From an uncultured Corynebacterium sp. (GTDB lineage Bacteria; Actinomycetota; Actinomycetes; Mycobacteriales; Mycobacteriaceae), in assembly GCF_937999985.1 (NCBI RefSeq), contig NZ_CALLDG010000040.1, positions 1-22,384 of the forward strand: a stretch of 22,384 nt of DNA, written 5' to 3'. Of the stretch, positions 1-7,159 are shown one piece after another. A model generated the notes under the pieces. That model searched no databases. It was not told the DNA's origin and saw only the letters and a program-made list of their open reading frames with translations. The position numbers were made by a program, and so were the translations under genes. Position 1 is the first letter of the stretch. Each line of letters begins with the position of its first letter.

Positions 1-485
1 ATAATTAGCCCCCAGAACAGCCAGAACTCGGCGGTCCGAAAGTCCACGCCGGCCCACGCCAAGTCGCCAGTCGTGCCCGCGTTGTAGAAAGTCCCCCACA
101 CCATCGCGAAGAAAGAGCCGAGCAGCAGCAAAGTCAGCCACAGCTTGCGGCGCAGTGTCAGCTTCGCGGAGATGAAATAAGCCTCATAAGCCACGACCCA
201 GTATCCAAGCGGCCACACCAGCATCGCAGACGCAGCGAAAGTAAACATGCCGAGCGCCGTGACCGCCACGCCAGGCTCGGGCCGAAACCTCTGCAGAAGC
301 AGGCCGATAAAGCTGATGACCAGCCCCGTGACGGCCAGCACTACCTGCCACGTAGAGCTAACCATCCCGCTGCCGAGAGTCGCACCAACACCGAGGAAGA
401 GGTACAGGAAGCCCGCGATGGATACGAACACCCACCAGGAGGCATCCCGCCACCACACCGGGCGAGGAACTGCTTCATAAGACAT
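1..485 (-). CDS. Polytopic membrane protein, N-terminal 161 residues (3' end outside window)
   Basis: Reading the minus strand from the ATG at 485 gives an open frame running off the window edge. The protein begins MSYEAVPRPVWWRD and then shows at least four hydrophobic segments (about residues 15-35, 47-66, 74-100 and 114-135), with a fifth beginning at the truncated end. Short basic stretches such as KLTLRRK lie between segments. An N-terminal block of 4-6 helices is common in actinobacterial sensor histidine kinases, but no kinase motif lies within the window, so that identity is only a guess; it could equally be another integral membrane protein. There is no Shine-Dalgarno sequence before the ATG. 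A TAGACT hexamer lies 8 bases upstream, suggesting leaderless expression. The gene follows the SDR gene on the same strand with a 15-base gap. Confidence 0.75.
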   Translation of the reverse strand, partial: MSYEAVPRPVWWRDASWWVFVSIAGFLYLFLGVGATLGSGMVSSTWQVVLAVTGLVISFIGLLLQRFRPEPGVAVTALGMFTFAASAMLVWPLGYWVVAYEAYFISAKLTLRRKLWLTLLLLGSFFAMVWGTFYNAGTTGDLAWAGVDFRTAEFWLFWGLI

Positions 486-493
486 GTATGAAG

Positions 494-499
494 AGTCTA
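494..499 (-). promoter_or_regulatory. Candidate -10 element (TAGACT) of a leaderless promoter
   Basis: On the minus strand TAGACT fits the actinobacterial TANANT -10 pattern and ends 8 bases before the ATG at 485. Transcription would then start at or next to that ATG. No ribosome binding site is present in the gap, which agrees with leaderless translation. No clear -35 element is seen. Confidence 0.35.
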
Positions 500-500
500 G

Positions 501-1283
501 TTACAGGCGCACCCTATCGCCGTAAACGAGCAGGCCATTAACGAAACGGGTAAGGAACGGCGGCGAGAAGTGGCTGGTAGCCTCCAGCAGCTTCGTCTTC
601 CAACCGACCGGGAAATGCACCTTCGTGGGGCTACGGCGCGGCGCGGTCACGGCCCTTACTACCTCTGCAGCCACGTCTTGTGGGGTTGTGGACGCCCCCA
701 GCCGCCGCATGCCCGCCGTTTCCACATCGGCGATGAGCGCCGTCCGCGAGTACAGGGGCAAGACGGTGCGGACTCGAATGTTGTGCTTATCCCACTCGAA
801 ATCCAGCGCCTCGGAGATGCCACGGACGGCGAACTTGGTGGCGGAGTAGGTGGCCATATCCGGCGTACCGTAGATGGAGGAGGCGCTGCAGACGTTGACG
901 ACCACGCCGTCGCCGGCCGCCTTGAGGTGCTCGAAGGCCGCGCGGCAGCCGTAGATCACGCCCTTGACGTTGACGTCAACGAGGGTGGAATCCTGCGCGA
1001 AGCTCCCGCGGTCGATGAAGTCGCCGCCGTAGAGCACGCCCGCGTTGTTGATGAGTGCATTGATTCCTCCGGCGCGGGCCGCGAAGTCGGTAACAGTGGC
1101 GGACCACTGGTCGGGGTCGGTGACGTCGAGGGTGCCGGGGATAATGTTCGGATGTTGGGCCCAGCCGCGGACCTTGTCTCCGTCGAGGTCGTAGGCGCCG
1201 ACGGTCCAGCCGGCCTCGGCGAAGGACTCAGCGATTGCGCGGCCGAAGCCTTGGGCTGCGCCGGTAACGAGTATTGATTTCAT
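501..1283 (-). CDS. Short-chain dehydrogenase/reductase (SDR family)
   Basis: This 260-residue protein is a classical SDR, an NAD(P)-dependent oxidoreductase expected in the cytoplasm. The cofactor motif TGAAQGFG lies at residues 7-14, NNAG at 79-82, and the catalytic Tyr and Lys in YSATK are Tyr146 and Lys150, with serines around 133-136. The Asp after the second beta strand (AYDLDGD) suggests NAD(H) preference, by general SDR knowledge. Length is typical. Substrate cannot be deduced. The ATG at 1283 has AGGAG only about one base away, unusually close, yet no better in-frame start precedes the TGxxxGxG motif. It is divergent from the orphan gene at 1325 with only 41 bases between the starts, so their promoters must overlap. 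Confidence 0.9.
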   Translation of the reverse strand: MKSILVTGAAQGFGRAIAESFAEAGWTVGAYDLDGDKVRGWAQHPNIIPGTLDVTDPDQWSATVTDFAARAGGINALINNAGVLYGGDFIDRGSFAQDSTLVDVNVKGVIYGCRAAFEHLKAAGDGVVVNVCSASSIYGTPDMATYSATKFAVRGISEALDFEWDKHNIRVRTVLPLYSRTALIADVETAGMRRLGASTTPQDVAAEVVRAVTAPRRSPTKVHFPVGWKTKLLEATSHFSPPFLTRFVNGLLVYGDRVRL

Positions 1284-1301
1284 ACTCCTAACTATTACAA
1301 T
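1274..1301 (+). promoter_or_regulatory. Candidate sigma-A promoter for the orphan gene at 1325
   Basis: TTGATT at 1274-1279 and TACAAT at 1296-1301 are separated by 16 bases, close to the consensus for a housekeeping promoter. Predicted transcription start is about 1308, upstream of the AGGAGG ribosome binding site at 1313-1318. The -35 lies inside the first codons of the divergent SDR gene, so transcription in the two directions would interfere. Confidence 0.55.
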
Positions 1302-1324
1302 AGCCAGAGTACAGGAGGTAAATT

Positions 1325-1777
1325 ATGGCCTATTTAATCATCGACCCATCCGGGAACCCATTAAGTCGCCCGAATGATGGAGATGTTGTATCCAATCCAG
1401 ACACAGGGCAGGTCCTTACCGTCAGCTTCCTGAGAATAATCACGCCCGACGGGGACTATGAAGTTGATTTTCTTCCCGGAATTGTCGACCTCTACCAAGG
1501 AAGCAAGGATAGATCATCCTATTCCACAAATATTCAAGAGATAAGCGTCGAGAAAGGAACTCGACTTCACAAAATTGGCAGTATCGACCATATAGATGAT
1601 GTAACCCTGACGCATTTAGGGGATAAATACCGAGTTCAGGCCGCGAAACTAGACGACACGAAACCAGATAGTTTAATCCTCTGCGAAGATGGTTTTATAA
1701 GAACTTTGCAAGATAGTTTTTCTGCTACCGACAGGCCTCAAGGAGTAATCCTCGTTCTCCACAAAGTAGACGAGTAG
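1325..1777 (+). CDS. Orphan hypothetical protein, AT-rich (150 aa)
   Basis: I do not recognise this protein. It begins MAYLIIDPSGNPL, has no obvious signal peptide or membrane segment, is rich in short alternating hydrophobic stretches suggesting beta structure, has a net acidic character and a single cysteine (ILCEDG). GC content counted by hand over 1321-1740 is about 45%, against clearly higher neighbours, and it uses codons such as ATA, AGA and TTA that are rare around it. This points to recent acquisition. It has a near-consensus promoter (1274-1301) and an excellent ribosome binding site, AGGAGG at 1313-1318, six bases before the ATG. It sits between a divergent SDR gene and convergent purE. 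No mobile-element remains are visible beside it. Confidence 0.75.
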   Translation: MAYLIIDPSGNPLSRPNDGDVVSNPDTGQVLTVSFLRIITPDGDYEVDFLPGIVDLYQGSKDRSSYSTNIQEISVEKGTRLHKIGSIDHIDDVTLTHLGDKYRVQAAKLDDTKPDSLILCEDGFIRTLQDSFSATDRPQGVILVLHKVDE

Positions 1778-1811
1778 GCAGCCCCGACGCCCCCTACCCA
1801 GTTAGAACGCT

Positions 1812-2324
1812 TCACCCCATCAGCTTCTGCTGCAGGGCGCGATCCTTCTCCAGCACCGCGTCGCGCATGTTCTCCTGATACTCGACCATCTTGTCCATCA
1901 GGGCCTCGTCAGCCACCGCGAGGGTGCGCACGGCCAGCAGTCCGGCGTTCTTCGCGCCGTCGATGGAGACGGTGGCGGTCGGCACGCCGCCCGGCATCTG
2001 CACGATGGAGAGCAGAGAATCCAGGCCATCCAGATTGCCCAGGGCACGCGGAATGCCGATCACCGGCAGCGGAGTGGCAGCGGCGACCATGCCGGGCAGG
2101 TGGGCGGCACCGCCGGCGCAGGCGATGATCACCTTCACACCGCGAGTATGGGCGGTGCGGGCGTAGTCGAGCATGCGCTCCGGGGTGCGGTGCGCGGAGA
2201 CCACGCCAACCTCGAAGGGGATGCCGAACTCGGCCAGCACCTCGGCTGCCGGCTCGACGGTGGGCCAGTCGGAGTCGGAGCCCATCACCAGGCCGACCAG
2301 CGGGGTGCGTGCGTTCTCAGTCAT
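1812..2324 (-). CDS. purE: N5-carboxyaminoimidazole ribonucleotide mutase PurE
   Basis: PurE (class I) converts N5-CAIR to CAIR in de novo purine synthesis, following PurK. The 170-residue protein carries the family signatures GSDSDW at residues 15-20, SAHRTPE at 43-49 with the catalytic His, and the AGGAAHLPGM loop at about 70-79. Length matches bacterial PurE. The ATG at 2324 lies 3 bases after the purK stop, so the two are surely co-transcribed and probably translationally coupled. The gene ends 34 bases from the convergent orphan gene with no visible terminator. Confidence 0.97.
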   Translation of the reverse strand: MTENARTPLVGLVMGSDSDWPTVEPAAEVLAEFGIPFEVGVVSAHRTPERMLDYARTAHTRGVKVIIACAGGAAHLPGMVAAATPLPVIGIPRALGNLDGLDSLLSIVQMPGGVPTATVSIDGAKNAGLLAVRTLAVADEALMDKMVEYQENMRDAVLEKDRALQQKLMG

Positions 2325-2327
2325 CGG

Positions 2328-3563
2328 TTAGTCCTCCCATTCGGCGGTTTCCAGGAACTTCGCGGCCAGGCGCGCCTGCTCGCGCGTGCGCGTCGGATCC
2401 TCCCCCAGCATATTGACGTGGCCGATCTTGCGGCGCGGGCGCCAATCCTTGCCGTACATGTGGATCTTTGCGTTCGGGAAACGACGCCACACCGCATCCA
2501 TGCGCTCGTGCATCGGCATCGCCGGATCCTCGGCAGCTCCCAGCACGTTTGCCATCACTACCACCGGCGCGGTCGGCTCCGTGGAGCCCAGCGGGCGGTC
2601 CAGTACGGCGCGGACGTGCTGCTCGAACTGGCTGGTGATGCAACCATCCTGGGTCCAGTGGCCGGTGTTGTGCGGGCGCATCGCCAGCTCGTTGACGATG
2701 ATCTCCGGCTGGCCGTTCTCGTCAGTGGTCTCGAACAGCTCCACCGCCAGCACGCCTGTGACGCCCAGCTCGGTGGCGACGTCACGGGACAGCTGCTCGG
2801 CGGCGGCCAGGATTTCAGGCGTGGAGTTAGGGGCGGGCGCCACGGCCTCCACGCAGATTCCGTCCTCCTGCAGGGATTCCACTGCCGGCCACGCCTGCAC
2901 CTCGCCGGACGGGGTGCGGGCCACCATGGCGGAAAGCTCGCGCACCAGCGCGACCTTCTTTTCCGCCATCAGGGGGATCTCCTTGTCCAGCAGCTTCTCC
3001 ACCAGCTCGCGGGCCTCGTCCACCGTGGCGGGGAACCACACGCCCTTGCCGTCGTAGCCGCCGCGGCGGGCCTTCAAGCACACCTGGCCGTCCACGGCCT
3101 CGAAGAACCCGGCGATGTCGTCGGCGGACTCGATGGCGGCAAACGCCGGCACCGGGGCGCCCAGCTCGCGCAGCTTCTTGCGCATCACCAGCTTGTCCTG
3201 AGCGTGGATCAGCGCAGACGGCTGCGGCTGCACGTTCACGCCCTCGTCGATAAGGGCATCCAGGAAGCGATTGGGCACGTGCTCGTGGTCGAAGGTCACC
3301 GCGTCGGAGTCGCGGGAGACCTCGCGGACGTGCTCCTCCAGCGCGTAGTCCCCCAGCACCACGTCGGCGGTCACCTGCGCGGCCGAGGAATCCGGAGCCC
3401 CGGCCAGCACGCGGCAGCTAAGGCCCAGCTCGATCGCCGCCTGTTGTGTCATTCGCGCCAGCTGCCCGTCACCGATGATCGTCACCAGCGGCGCGCCCGG
3501 CGCGTGCGCGGTCTCGCGGGCTAATGACCAGTCGGCTGTGTTTTTCCCGTTGTTCTCACTCAC
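2328..3563 (-). CDS. purK: N5-carboxyaminoimidazole ribonucleotide synthase PurK
   Basis: PurK is an ATP-grasp enzyme that carboxylates AIR to N5-CAIR using ATP and bicarbonate, supplying PurE. The 411-residue protein has the N-terminal preATP-grasp motif GDGQLARMTQQAA at about residues 32-44, the nucleotide-binding KARRGGYDGKG segment, and the C-terminal metal-binding NELAMRPHNTGHWT motif. The first 25 residues before VTIIGDG are an unconserved extension. The GTG at 3563 is the start used here; its ribosome binding site (AGAAGG) is very close and weak, so coupling to the upstream gene, whose stop lies 5 bases before, probably drives translation. It belongs to the birA-PH-purK-purE run. Confidence 0.96.
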   Translation of the reverse strand: MSENNGKNTADWSLARETAHAPGAPLVTIIGDGQLARMTQQAAIELGLSCRVLAGAPDSSAAQVTADVVLGDYALEEHVREVSRDSDAVTFDHEHVPNRFLDALIDEGVNVQPQPSALIHAQDKLVMRKKLRELGAPVPAFAAIESADDIAGFFEAVDGQVCLKARRGGYDGKGVWFPATVDEARELVEKLLDKEIPLMAEKKVALVRELSAMVARTPSGEVQAWPAVESLQEDGICVEAVAPAPNSTPEILAAAEQLSRDVATELGVTGVLAVELFETTDENGQPEIIVNELAMRPHNTGHWTQDGCITSQFEQHVRAVLDRPLGSTEPTAPVVVMANVLGAAEDPAMPMHERMDAVWRRFPNAKIHMYGKDWRPRRKIGHVNMLGEDPTRTREQARLAAKFLETAEWED

Positions 3564-3568
3564 GCCTT

Positions 3569-4072
3569 CTAACTATAGTTCCCCGGCCCGACACGCCTAA
3601 GCTGGCTCTTCAGCAGCCGCTCGAACTTGCGGGTATAGGGAACCGAATGCAGCACCAACGGCACCCGGGCGCCCGCCACATACACCGCCACGTCTCCCCG
3701 GTGGGAGCGGCAATCCACCACGTTGGCCAGCGGGATCTGCCCGATCCGGCTGCGCAGGTGGCCGGTCGCGGTGATCAGCCGCCTGTCGGTCAGCAGCATG
3801 CGGGAGCGCGCGCGGAAGATCAGGTGGCGCACGCAGCGCCTCCAGCAGACCCACAGCCACGCAACCAGCAGGCCCCGGCGGAGCCAGAGGAAGGCTTCCA
3901 CGGTGGGGGCGTCCAAAGCATTGGTGGCCAAGTACTGGTCCAGAACGCCGATGCCCATCCAGAACAGCCCCGTCCACAGCATCAGGCGCAGCACCGGGAA
4001 GAACATGGAGCGGCGCGCGGGGCTCAGCTCCGCTAAGACCTGTTCGCCGGGGTCGAAGGTGATTTTGCTCAT
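3569..4072 (-). CDS. PH-domain (DUF304-like) membrane protein
   Basis: A 167-residue protein starting MSKITFDPGEQVLAEL. Two hydrophobic segments lie at about residues 23-48 and 60-78, followed by a compact beta-rich region (LLTDRRLITATG, IPLANVVD) typical of bacterial PH-like DUF304 domains. The frame remains open upstream, but this start is preferred because its ATG overlaps the birA stop as ATGA (4 bases), and the upstream extension is arginine-rich noise opposite birA. From memory, a PH-domain membrane protein occupies the same place between birA and purK in Mycobacterium tuberculosis (Rv3278c). Biochemical role is unknown; it is likely exposed on the cytoplasmic side of the membrane. Confidence 0.88.
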   Translation of the reverse strand: MSKITFDPGEQVLAELSPARRSMFFPVLRLMLWTGLFWMGIGVLDQYLATNALDAPTVEAFLWLRRGLLVAWLWVCWRRCVRHLIFRARSRMLLTDRRLITATGHLRSRIGQIPLANVVDCRSHRGDVAVYVAGARVPLVLHSVPYTRKFERLLKSQLRRVGPGNYS

Positions 4073-4911
4073 GCGTAGCGCCCTCCGTAGTCGCCCGTGC
4101 CGTCGGCGCGCAGGTGCACGATCTCCCCGGCGCGGATCACGCGCGTGCCCTCGCTGGTGCGGACCAGCAGCTCGCCGTCGTCGTCGATGTCGGTTGCCGT
4201 GCCCTCCACGACCTCGTCGCCAGGCAGGAATGCGCGCACGGAGGTGCCGATGGTCGCGGAAGCCTGGCGGTAACGCGGAAGCACGGTCTGGGCCGCCCCT
4301 CCTAGTCGACGCCACCTTTCCAGATTCGCCGCCAGCTCCGCGAACACGGCCACCGCGACGTCCTCGCGGCTTGGGCAGGTTAGCCCCAGGCGGGCGCACT
4401 CCAGGTCGAGGGAGCTGGCGTGGGCGACGGGCAGCTCGTCGGTCTGCAGGTCGTAATTGATGCCGAAGCCCAGGATGATCGCCGGGTGCGGGTCCAGGTG
4501 CACGGCCTCCACCAGAATGCCCACCAGCTTGCGGCCGTCCAGCACGCAGTCATTGGGCCATTTCAGCTGGATGGGGATGTCCGCGGAAGTGCGGATGCCC
4601 TCCACGATCGACAGGCCCGTCAGAAGTGGCAGCAGGCTGATACGGTCCACCGGCACGTCCGGCAGGCGCAGCAGCACGGAGCAGATCAGCTGGCTGCGGG
4701 CCGGAGCCTCGAAGGAGCGGCCCTTGCGGCCCCGCCCGGCGGTCTGCTCCTCGGCCATGAGTACGGACATGTCGGGCAGGTCCTCCCCGCAGCGCACCCG
4801 GTCGGCCAGGTCGGTGCTGGTGGAACCGGTGGTTTGCAGTACTTCGACGTGGCGGTAGCCCAGCGGGGCCAGGCGCTCGGCCAGGCGGCGGGGGTCTAGC
4901 GGTGTGCGCAT
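4069..4911 (-). CDS. birA: Biotin--[acetyl-CoA-carboxylase] ligase BirA
   Basis: BirA activates biotin to biotinyl-AMP and attaches it to the carrier lysine, here most likely Lys555 of AccBC in this window. The 280-residue protein has the adenylate-binding GRGRKGR at residues 59-65, KWPND at 117-121 and the following GRKLVGIL segment, then a C-terminal SH3-like domain. There is no N-terminal helix-turn-helix, so it is a monofunctional ligase, not a repressor. The open frame extends to 5226 but that part overlaps the divergent accD gene. The ATG at 4911 is preferred: AAAGGA lies about 9 bases upstream and homology begins soon after. It is first in the birA-PH-purK-purE unit and divergent from accD. 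Confidence 0.95.
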   Translation of the reverse strand: MRTPLDPRRLAERLAPLGYRHVEVLQTTGSTSTDLADRVRCGEDLPDMSVLMAEEQTAGRGRKGRSFEAPARSQLICSVLLRLPDVPVDRISLLPLLTGLSIVEGIRTSADIPIQLKWPNDCVLDGRKLVGILVEAVHLDPHPAIILGFGINYDLQTDELPVAHASSLDLECARLGLTCPSREDVAVAVFAELAANLERWRRLGGAAQTVLPRYRQASATIGTSVRAFLPGDEVVEGTATDIDDDGELLVRTSEGTRVIRAGEIVHLRADGTGDYGGRYA

Positions 4912-4951
4912 GGGAGTACTGTCCTTTCTCTTCACATGCCTTTCCTCAGAC

Positions 4952-4957
4952 ACTCTA
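4952..4957 (-). promoter_or_regulatory. Candidate -10 element (TAGAGT) for birA
   Basis: TAGAGT on the minus strand fits TANANT. It would give a start near 4945 and a 5' leader of about 34 bases containing the AAAGGA ribosome binding site. The -35 region is weak. It shares the 94-base birA/accD gap with the accD promoter. Confidence 0.35.
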
Positions 4958-4992
4958 GCCCCACCAATCACGGCACTGGAGTTTTTACACCG

Positions 4993-4998
4993 TATTAT
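4993..4998 (+). promoter_or_regulatory. Candidate -10 element (TATTAT) of a leaderless accD promoter
   Basis: TATTAT is near the TATAAT consensus and ends 7 bases before the ATG at 5006, so transcription would begin at the start codon itself. No ribosome binding site precedes either this ATG or the one at 4997, which lies inside the hexamer. The -35 is not clear. Confidence 0.45.
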
Positions 4999-5005
4999 GG
5001 CGACC

Positions 5006-6361
5006 ATGAGCTCTACCACCGACACATCGACAACTGCCGGGAAGATCGCCGACCTCCGCGATCGCTTGGCGGAGACCCACAAGCCGCAGGGGGACGAGAT
5101 CCCGCGTGCTCGTCGCCGCGTGGACGCACTGCTGGATGCTGGTAGCTTCGTGGAGACCGACGCGCTGGCCCGCCACCGCGCCACCGCCTTTAAGGCCGAC
5201 AAGTTCCGCCCAGTCACCGACGGCATCGTCGCCGGCTACGGCACCATCGACGGCCGCCCGGTGTGCGTGTTCTCGCAGGACGCCACCCTCTTCGACGGCC
5301 AGATCGGCGAGACCGCGGGCGAGAAGATCCTGAAGGTCATGGAGCTGGCCGTGAAGTCCGGCACCCCGCTGATCGGCATTTACGAGGGCGCCGGCGCCCG
5401 TCCGAACGAGGGCATCGCGGCCCTGGAGTTCTTCTCCCGCATCCAGAGCCTGCAGACGAAGCTTTCCGGCGTGGTTCCGCAGATCGCCCTGGTCGCCGGC
5501 CCGACTAGCGGCGCGCTGGTGCACTCGGTGGTCCTGTCCGACGTCGTCGTTGCGGTCAAGGGTGCCGGGGAGCTGGTAGATGACGCCACAGACGGCACCG
5601 CCCACATCGTCGCCGAGGACGATGCCTCCGCACTGGGACTCGTCGCGGACATCCTGGGCTACCTTCCCAGCAACAACCGGGCACTCCCCCTACGCGGGGA
5701 CGAGACGGAGGCAGAGCCGGAGACAGACGAGCTGGACGGCCTGATCCCCGACTCAGACGCGCAGGCCTACGACATGCACGAGGTACTGAAACGCGTGGTC
5801 GACGCAGGTTCTGTGCTGGAACTCCAGAAGTTCCATGCGCCGAACCTGATCACGGCACTGGCGCGCGTGGGCGGTCGGAGTGTGGGCGTCATCGCGAACC
5901 AGCCCGAACAACAAGCAGGGGCGGTCGACGACGCGGCGGCTGAGAAGGCAGCGCGCTTCATCCGCTTCTGCGACGCCTTCAACGTGCCACTGGTGACCTT
6001 TGTGGACTCGGCGGGCTACGCGCCGGACGTGCTGTTCCGCCGCACCGCGAAGTTGATCGGCGTGACGGCAGCGGCGAGCGTCGGCAAGATCGCCGTTATT
6101 ACCCGCAAGGCCTTCGGCGACGCCTACCTTTCGCTGGGTGCAAAGCGCCTGGGCACCGACCTGGTGTATGCATGGCCGACCGCGCAGATCGCGCAAGACG
6201 ATAGCTATCAGGCGGAGCCTTACTCCGCCGCGGAGCGGGGTCTGGTGGACGCGGTGATCCCGCCGCGCGAGACCCGCGCCCGCATCGTCGACGGCCTGCG
6301 CCTGGTGGAGCGCAAGGCCGAGGACGGCTACCCACGCAAGCACGACAACCTGCCGTTCTAG
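5006..6361 (+). CDS. accD: Acyl-CoA carboxylase beta (carboxyltransferase) chain, AccD2/DtsR2-like, shortened and divergent
   Basis: Beta chains transfer carboxyl from carboxybiotin on AccBC to acyl-CoA. Family features are clear: TTAGKIADLRDRL at 9-21, TDGIVAGYGTIDGRPVCVFS at 71-90, YEGAGAR at 126-132, GYLPSNNRA, AWPTAQIA at 389-396 and AAERGLVDAVIPP near the end. At 451 residues it is about 90 shorter than usual (near 540). The losses fall in the catalytic regions: the CAGG-type first oxyanion loop reads TSGA (167-170), the second GGAY reads GDAY (371-374), the GxxQEYxGIIRRGAK loop is reduced, and the stretch after AWPTAQIA is missing. The frame is intact, so this is not a simple pseudogene. 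It may be a structural or altered-specificity subunit, as suggested for corynebacterial AccD2 with AccD3. Start chosen at 5006 over 4904 because of birA overlap and the TATTAT element. Confidence 0.88.
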   Translation: MSSTTDTSTTAGKIADLRDRLAETHKPQGDEIPRARRRVDALLDAGSFVETDALARHRATAFKADKFRPVTDGIVAGYGTIDGRPVCVFSQDATLFDGQIGETAGEKILKVMELAVKSGTPLIGIYEGAGARPNEGIAALEFFSRIQSLQTKLSGVVPQIALVAGPTSGALVHSVVLSDVVVAVKGAGELVDDATDGTAHIVAEDDASALGLVADILGYLPSNNRALPLRGDETEAEPETDELDGLIPDSDAQAYDMHEVLKRVVDAGSVLELQKFHAPNLITALARVGGRSVGVIANQPEQQAGAVDDAAAEKAARFIRFCDAFNVPLVTFVDSAGYAPDVLFRRTAKLIGVTAAASVGKIAVITRKAFGDAYLSLGAKRLGTDLVYAWPTAQIAQDDSYQAEPYSAAERGLVDAVIPPRETRARIVDGLRLVERKAEDGYPRKHDNLPF

Positions 6362-6371
6362 GAGGAAGCGC

Positions 6372-6566
6372 GTGACTGATTTTCAGGTAATCAAGGGCAA
6401 CCCGGACGAGGTGGAGACCCGGGCGCTGCAGCTCATCGTCGACGACCTGGCCAAGGAGGCCGAGGCGCTGCGCAATGCGAAGCCGGATACGCGCGGGCAC
6501 TACGGCCGCGAGCTGCGCCACAGCAGCCCGGGCGCGTTCCGCAATCCGCAGATGCCGCGGGGCTAG
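6372..6566 (+). CDS. accE: Acyl-CoA carboxylase epsilon subunit AccE
   Basis: A 64-residue protein starting at GTG, with GGAGGA at 6361-6366 overlapping the accD stop. It reads as an epsilon subunit: the N-terminal FQVIKGNPDEVETRAL segment and a C-terminal tail with SSPGAFRNPQMPRG are typical of AccE/AccE5 small proteins that join carboxyltransferase to AccBC in actinobacteria. Its place between accD and maf is the same as accE5 in mycobacteria (from memory). It lies 10 bases after accD and 3 bases before maf, so the three form an operon. Confidence 0.92.
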   Translation: MTDFQVIKGNPDEVETRALQLIVDDLAKEAEALRNAKPDTRGHYGRELRHSSPGAFRNPQMPRG

Positions 6567-6569
6567 GAC

Positions 6570-7154
6570 ATGCAGCTAACTTTGGCCAGCACCTCGCCGG
6601 CGCGTGAGAAAGTGCTGAACGCTGCCGGGGTAATCCCCCGCAAAGTCTCCCCCGGTGTGGACGAGGAAGCCGCCGTCGCGGAGCTGGTGAACCCCACCCC
6701 GGCGCAGTACGTGCAGCACCTGGCCACCGCGAAGGCGCGGGCGGTAGACGGTGAACTAGTGCTGGGCGGCGACAGCATGCTGCTGATCGACGGCGAGCTG
6801 CAAGGCAAGCCGCACACGCGCGAAGAGACGGTGCGGCGGTGGCGCCAGCAGCGCGGAAAGCGCGCAGAGCTACTCACCGGACATGCACTTATTGACGCCG
6901 CCACGGGCCAGATCTACGAGGAAGTAGTGGCCACACAGATCCAATTCGCCGAGGTCTCCGACCGAGCGATCGAGGCATACGCCGCCACCGGCGAGCCGTT
7001 GGAATGTGCCGGGGCTTTCACCCTGGAGGCGCTCGGCGGGTGGTTCATCGAGAGCATCGACGGGCACCCGTCGGCCGTGATCGGCCTATCGCTCCCCGCC
7101 CTGCGGCGGGGGCTGGATCACTTCGGCTACGACTTCTCCGACCTCTGGGGCTAG
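6570..7154 (+). CDS. maf: Maf-like nucleoside triphosphate pyrophosphatase
   Basis: Maf proteins hydrolyse non-canonical or selected NTPs to NMPs, acting as house-cleaning enzymes or in septum control. The 194-residue protein opens with LTLASTSPAREKVL, matching the substrate-binding LASxSPxR motif, and contains GGDSMLLIDGELQGKP (the acidic and Lys-Pro motif) at about 67-82, and CAGAFTLEALGGWFIESIDG near the C terminus. The ATG is 3 bases after the accE stop. It ends 5 bases from the convergent prpC stop, leaving no space for a terminator. Confidence 0.93.
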   Translation: MQLTLASTSPAREKVLNAAGVIPRKVSPGVDEEAAVAELVNPTPAQYVQHLATAKARAVDGELVLGGDSMLLIDGELQGKPHTREETVRRWRQQRGKRAELLTGHALIDAATGQIYEEVVATQIQFAEVSDRAIEAYAATGEPLECAGAFTLEALGGWFIESIDGHPSAVIGLSLPALRRGLDHFGYDFSDLWG

Positions 7155-7159
7155 GTCGG

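Noticed and set aside
247..480. Plus-strand 77-codon open frame at the left edge
   Set aside because: It lies opposite the minus-strand membrane protein whose hydrophobic segments are coherent over 161 residues.
2100..3524. 474-codon plus-strand open frame opposite purK/purE
   Set aside because: Shadow of purK codon bias; His/Gly/Leu/Arg-rich with no domain and no ribosome binding site.
4073..4399. 109-residue N-terminal extension of the PH-domain protein
   Set aside because: Arginine-rich sequence opposite to no independent evidence and within birA; the ATGA overlap at 4069-4072 marks the proper start.
6361..6572. accE as a mere spacer or fragment
   Set aside because: It has a strong ribosome binding site, conserved C-terminal RNPQMPRG-like tail and the expected place between accD and maf, so it is kept as a real gene.
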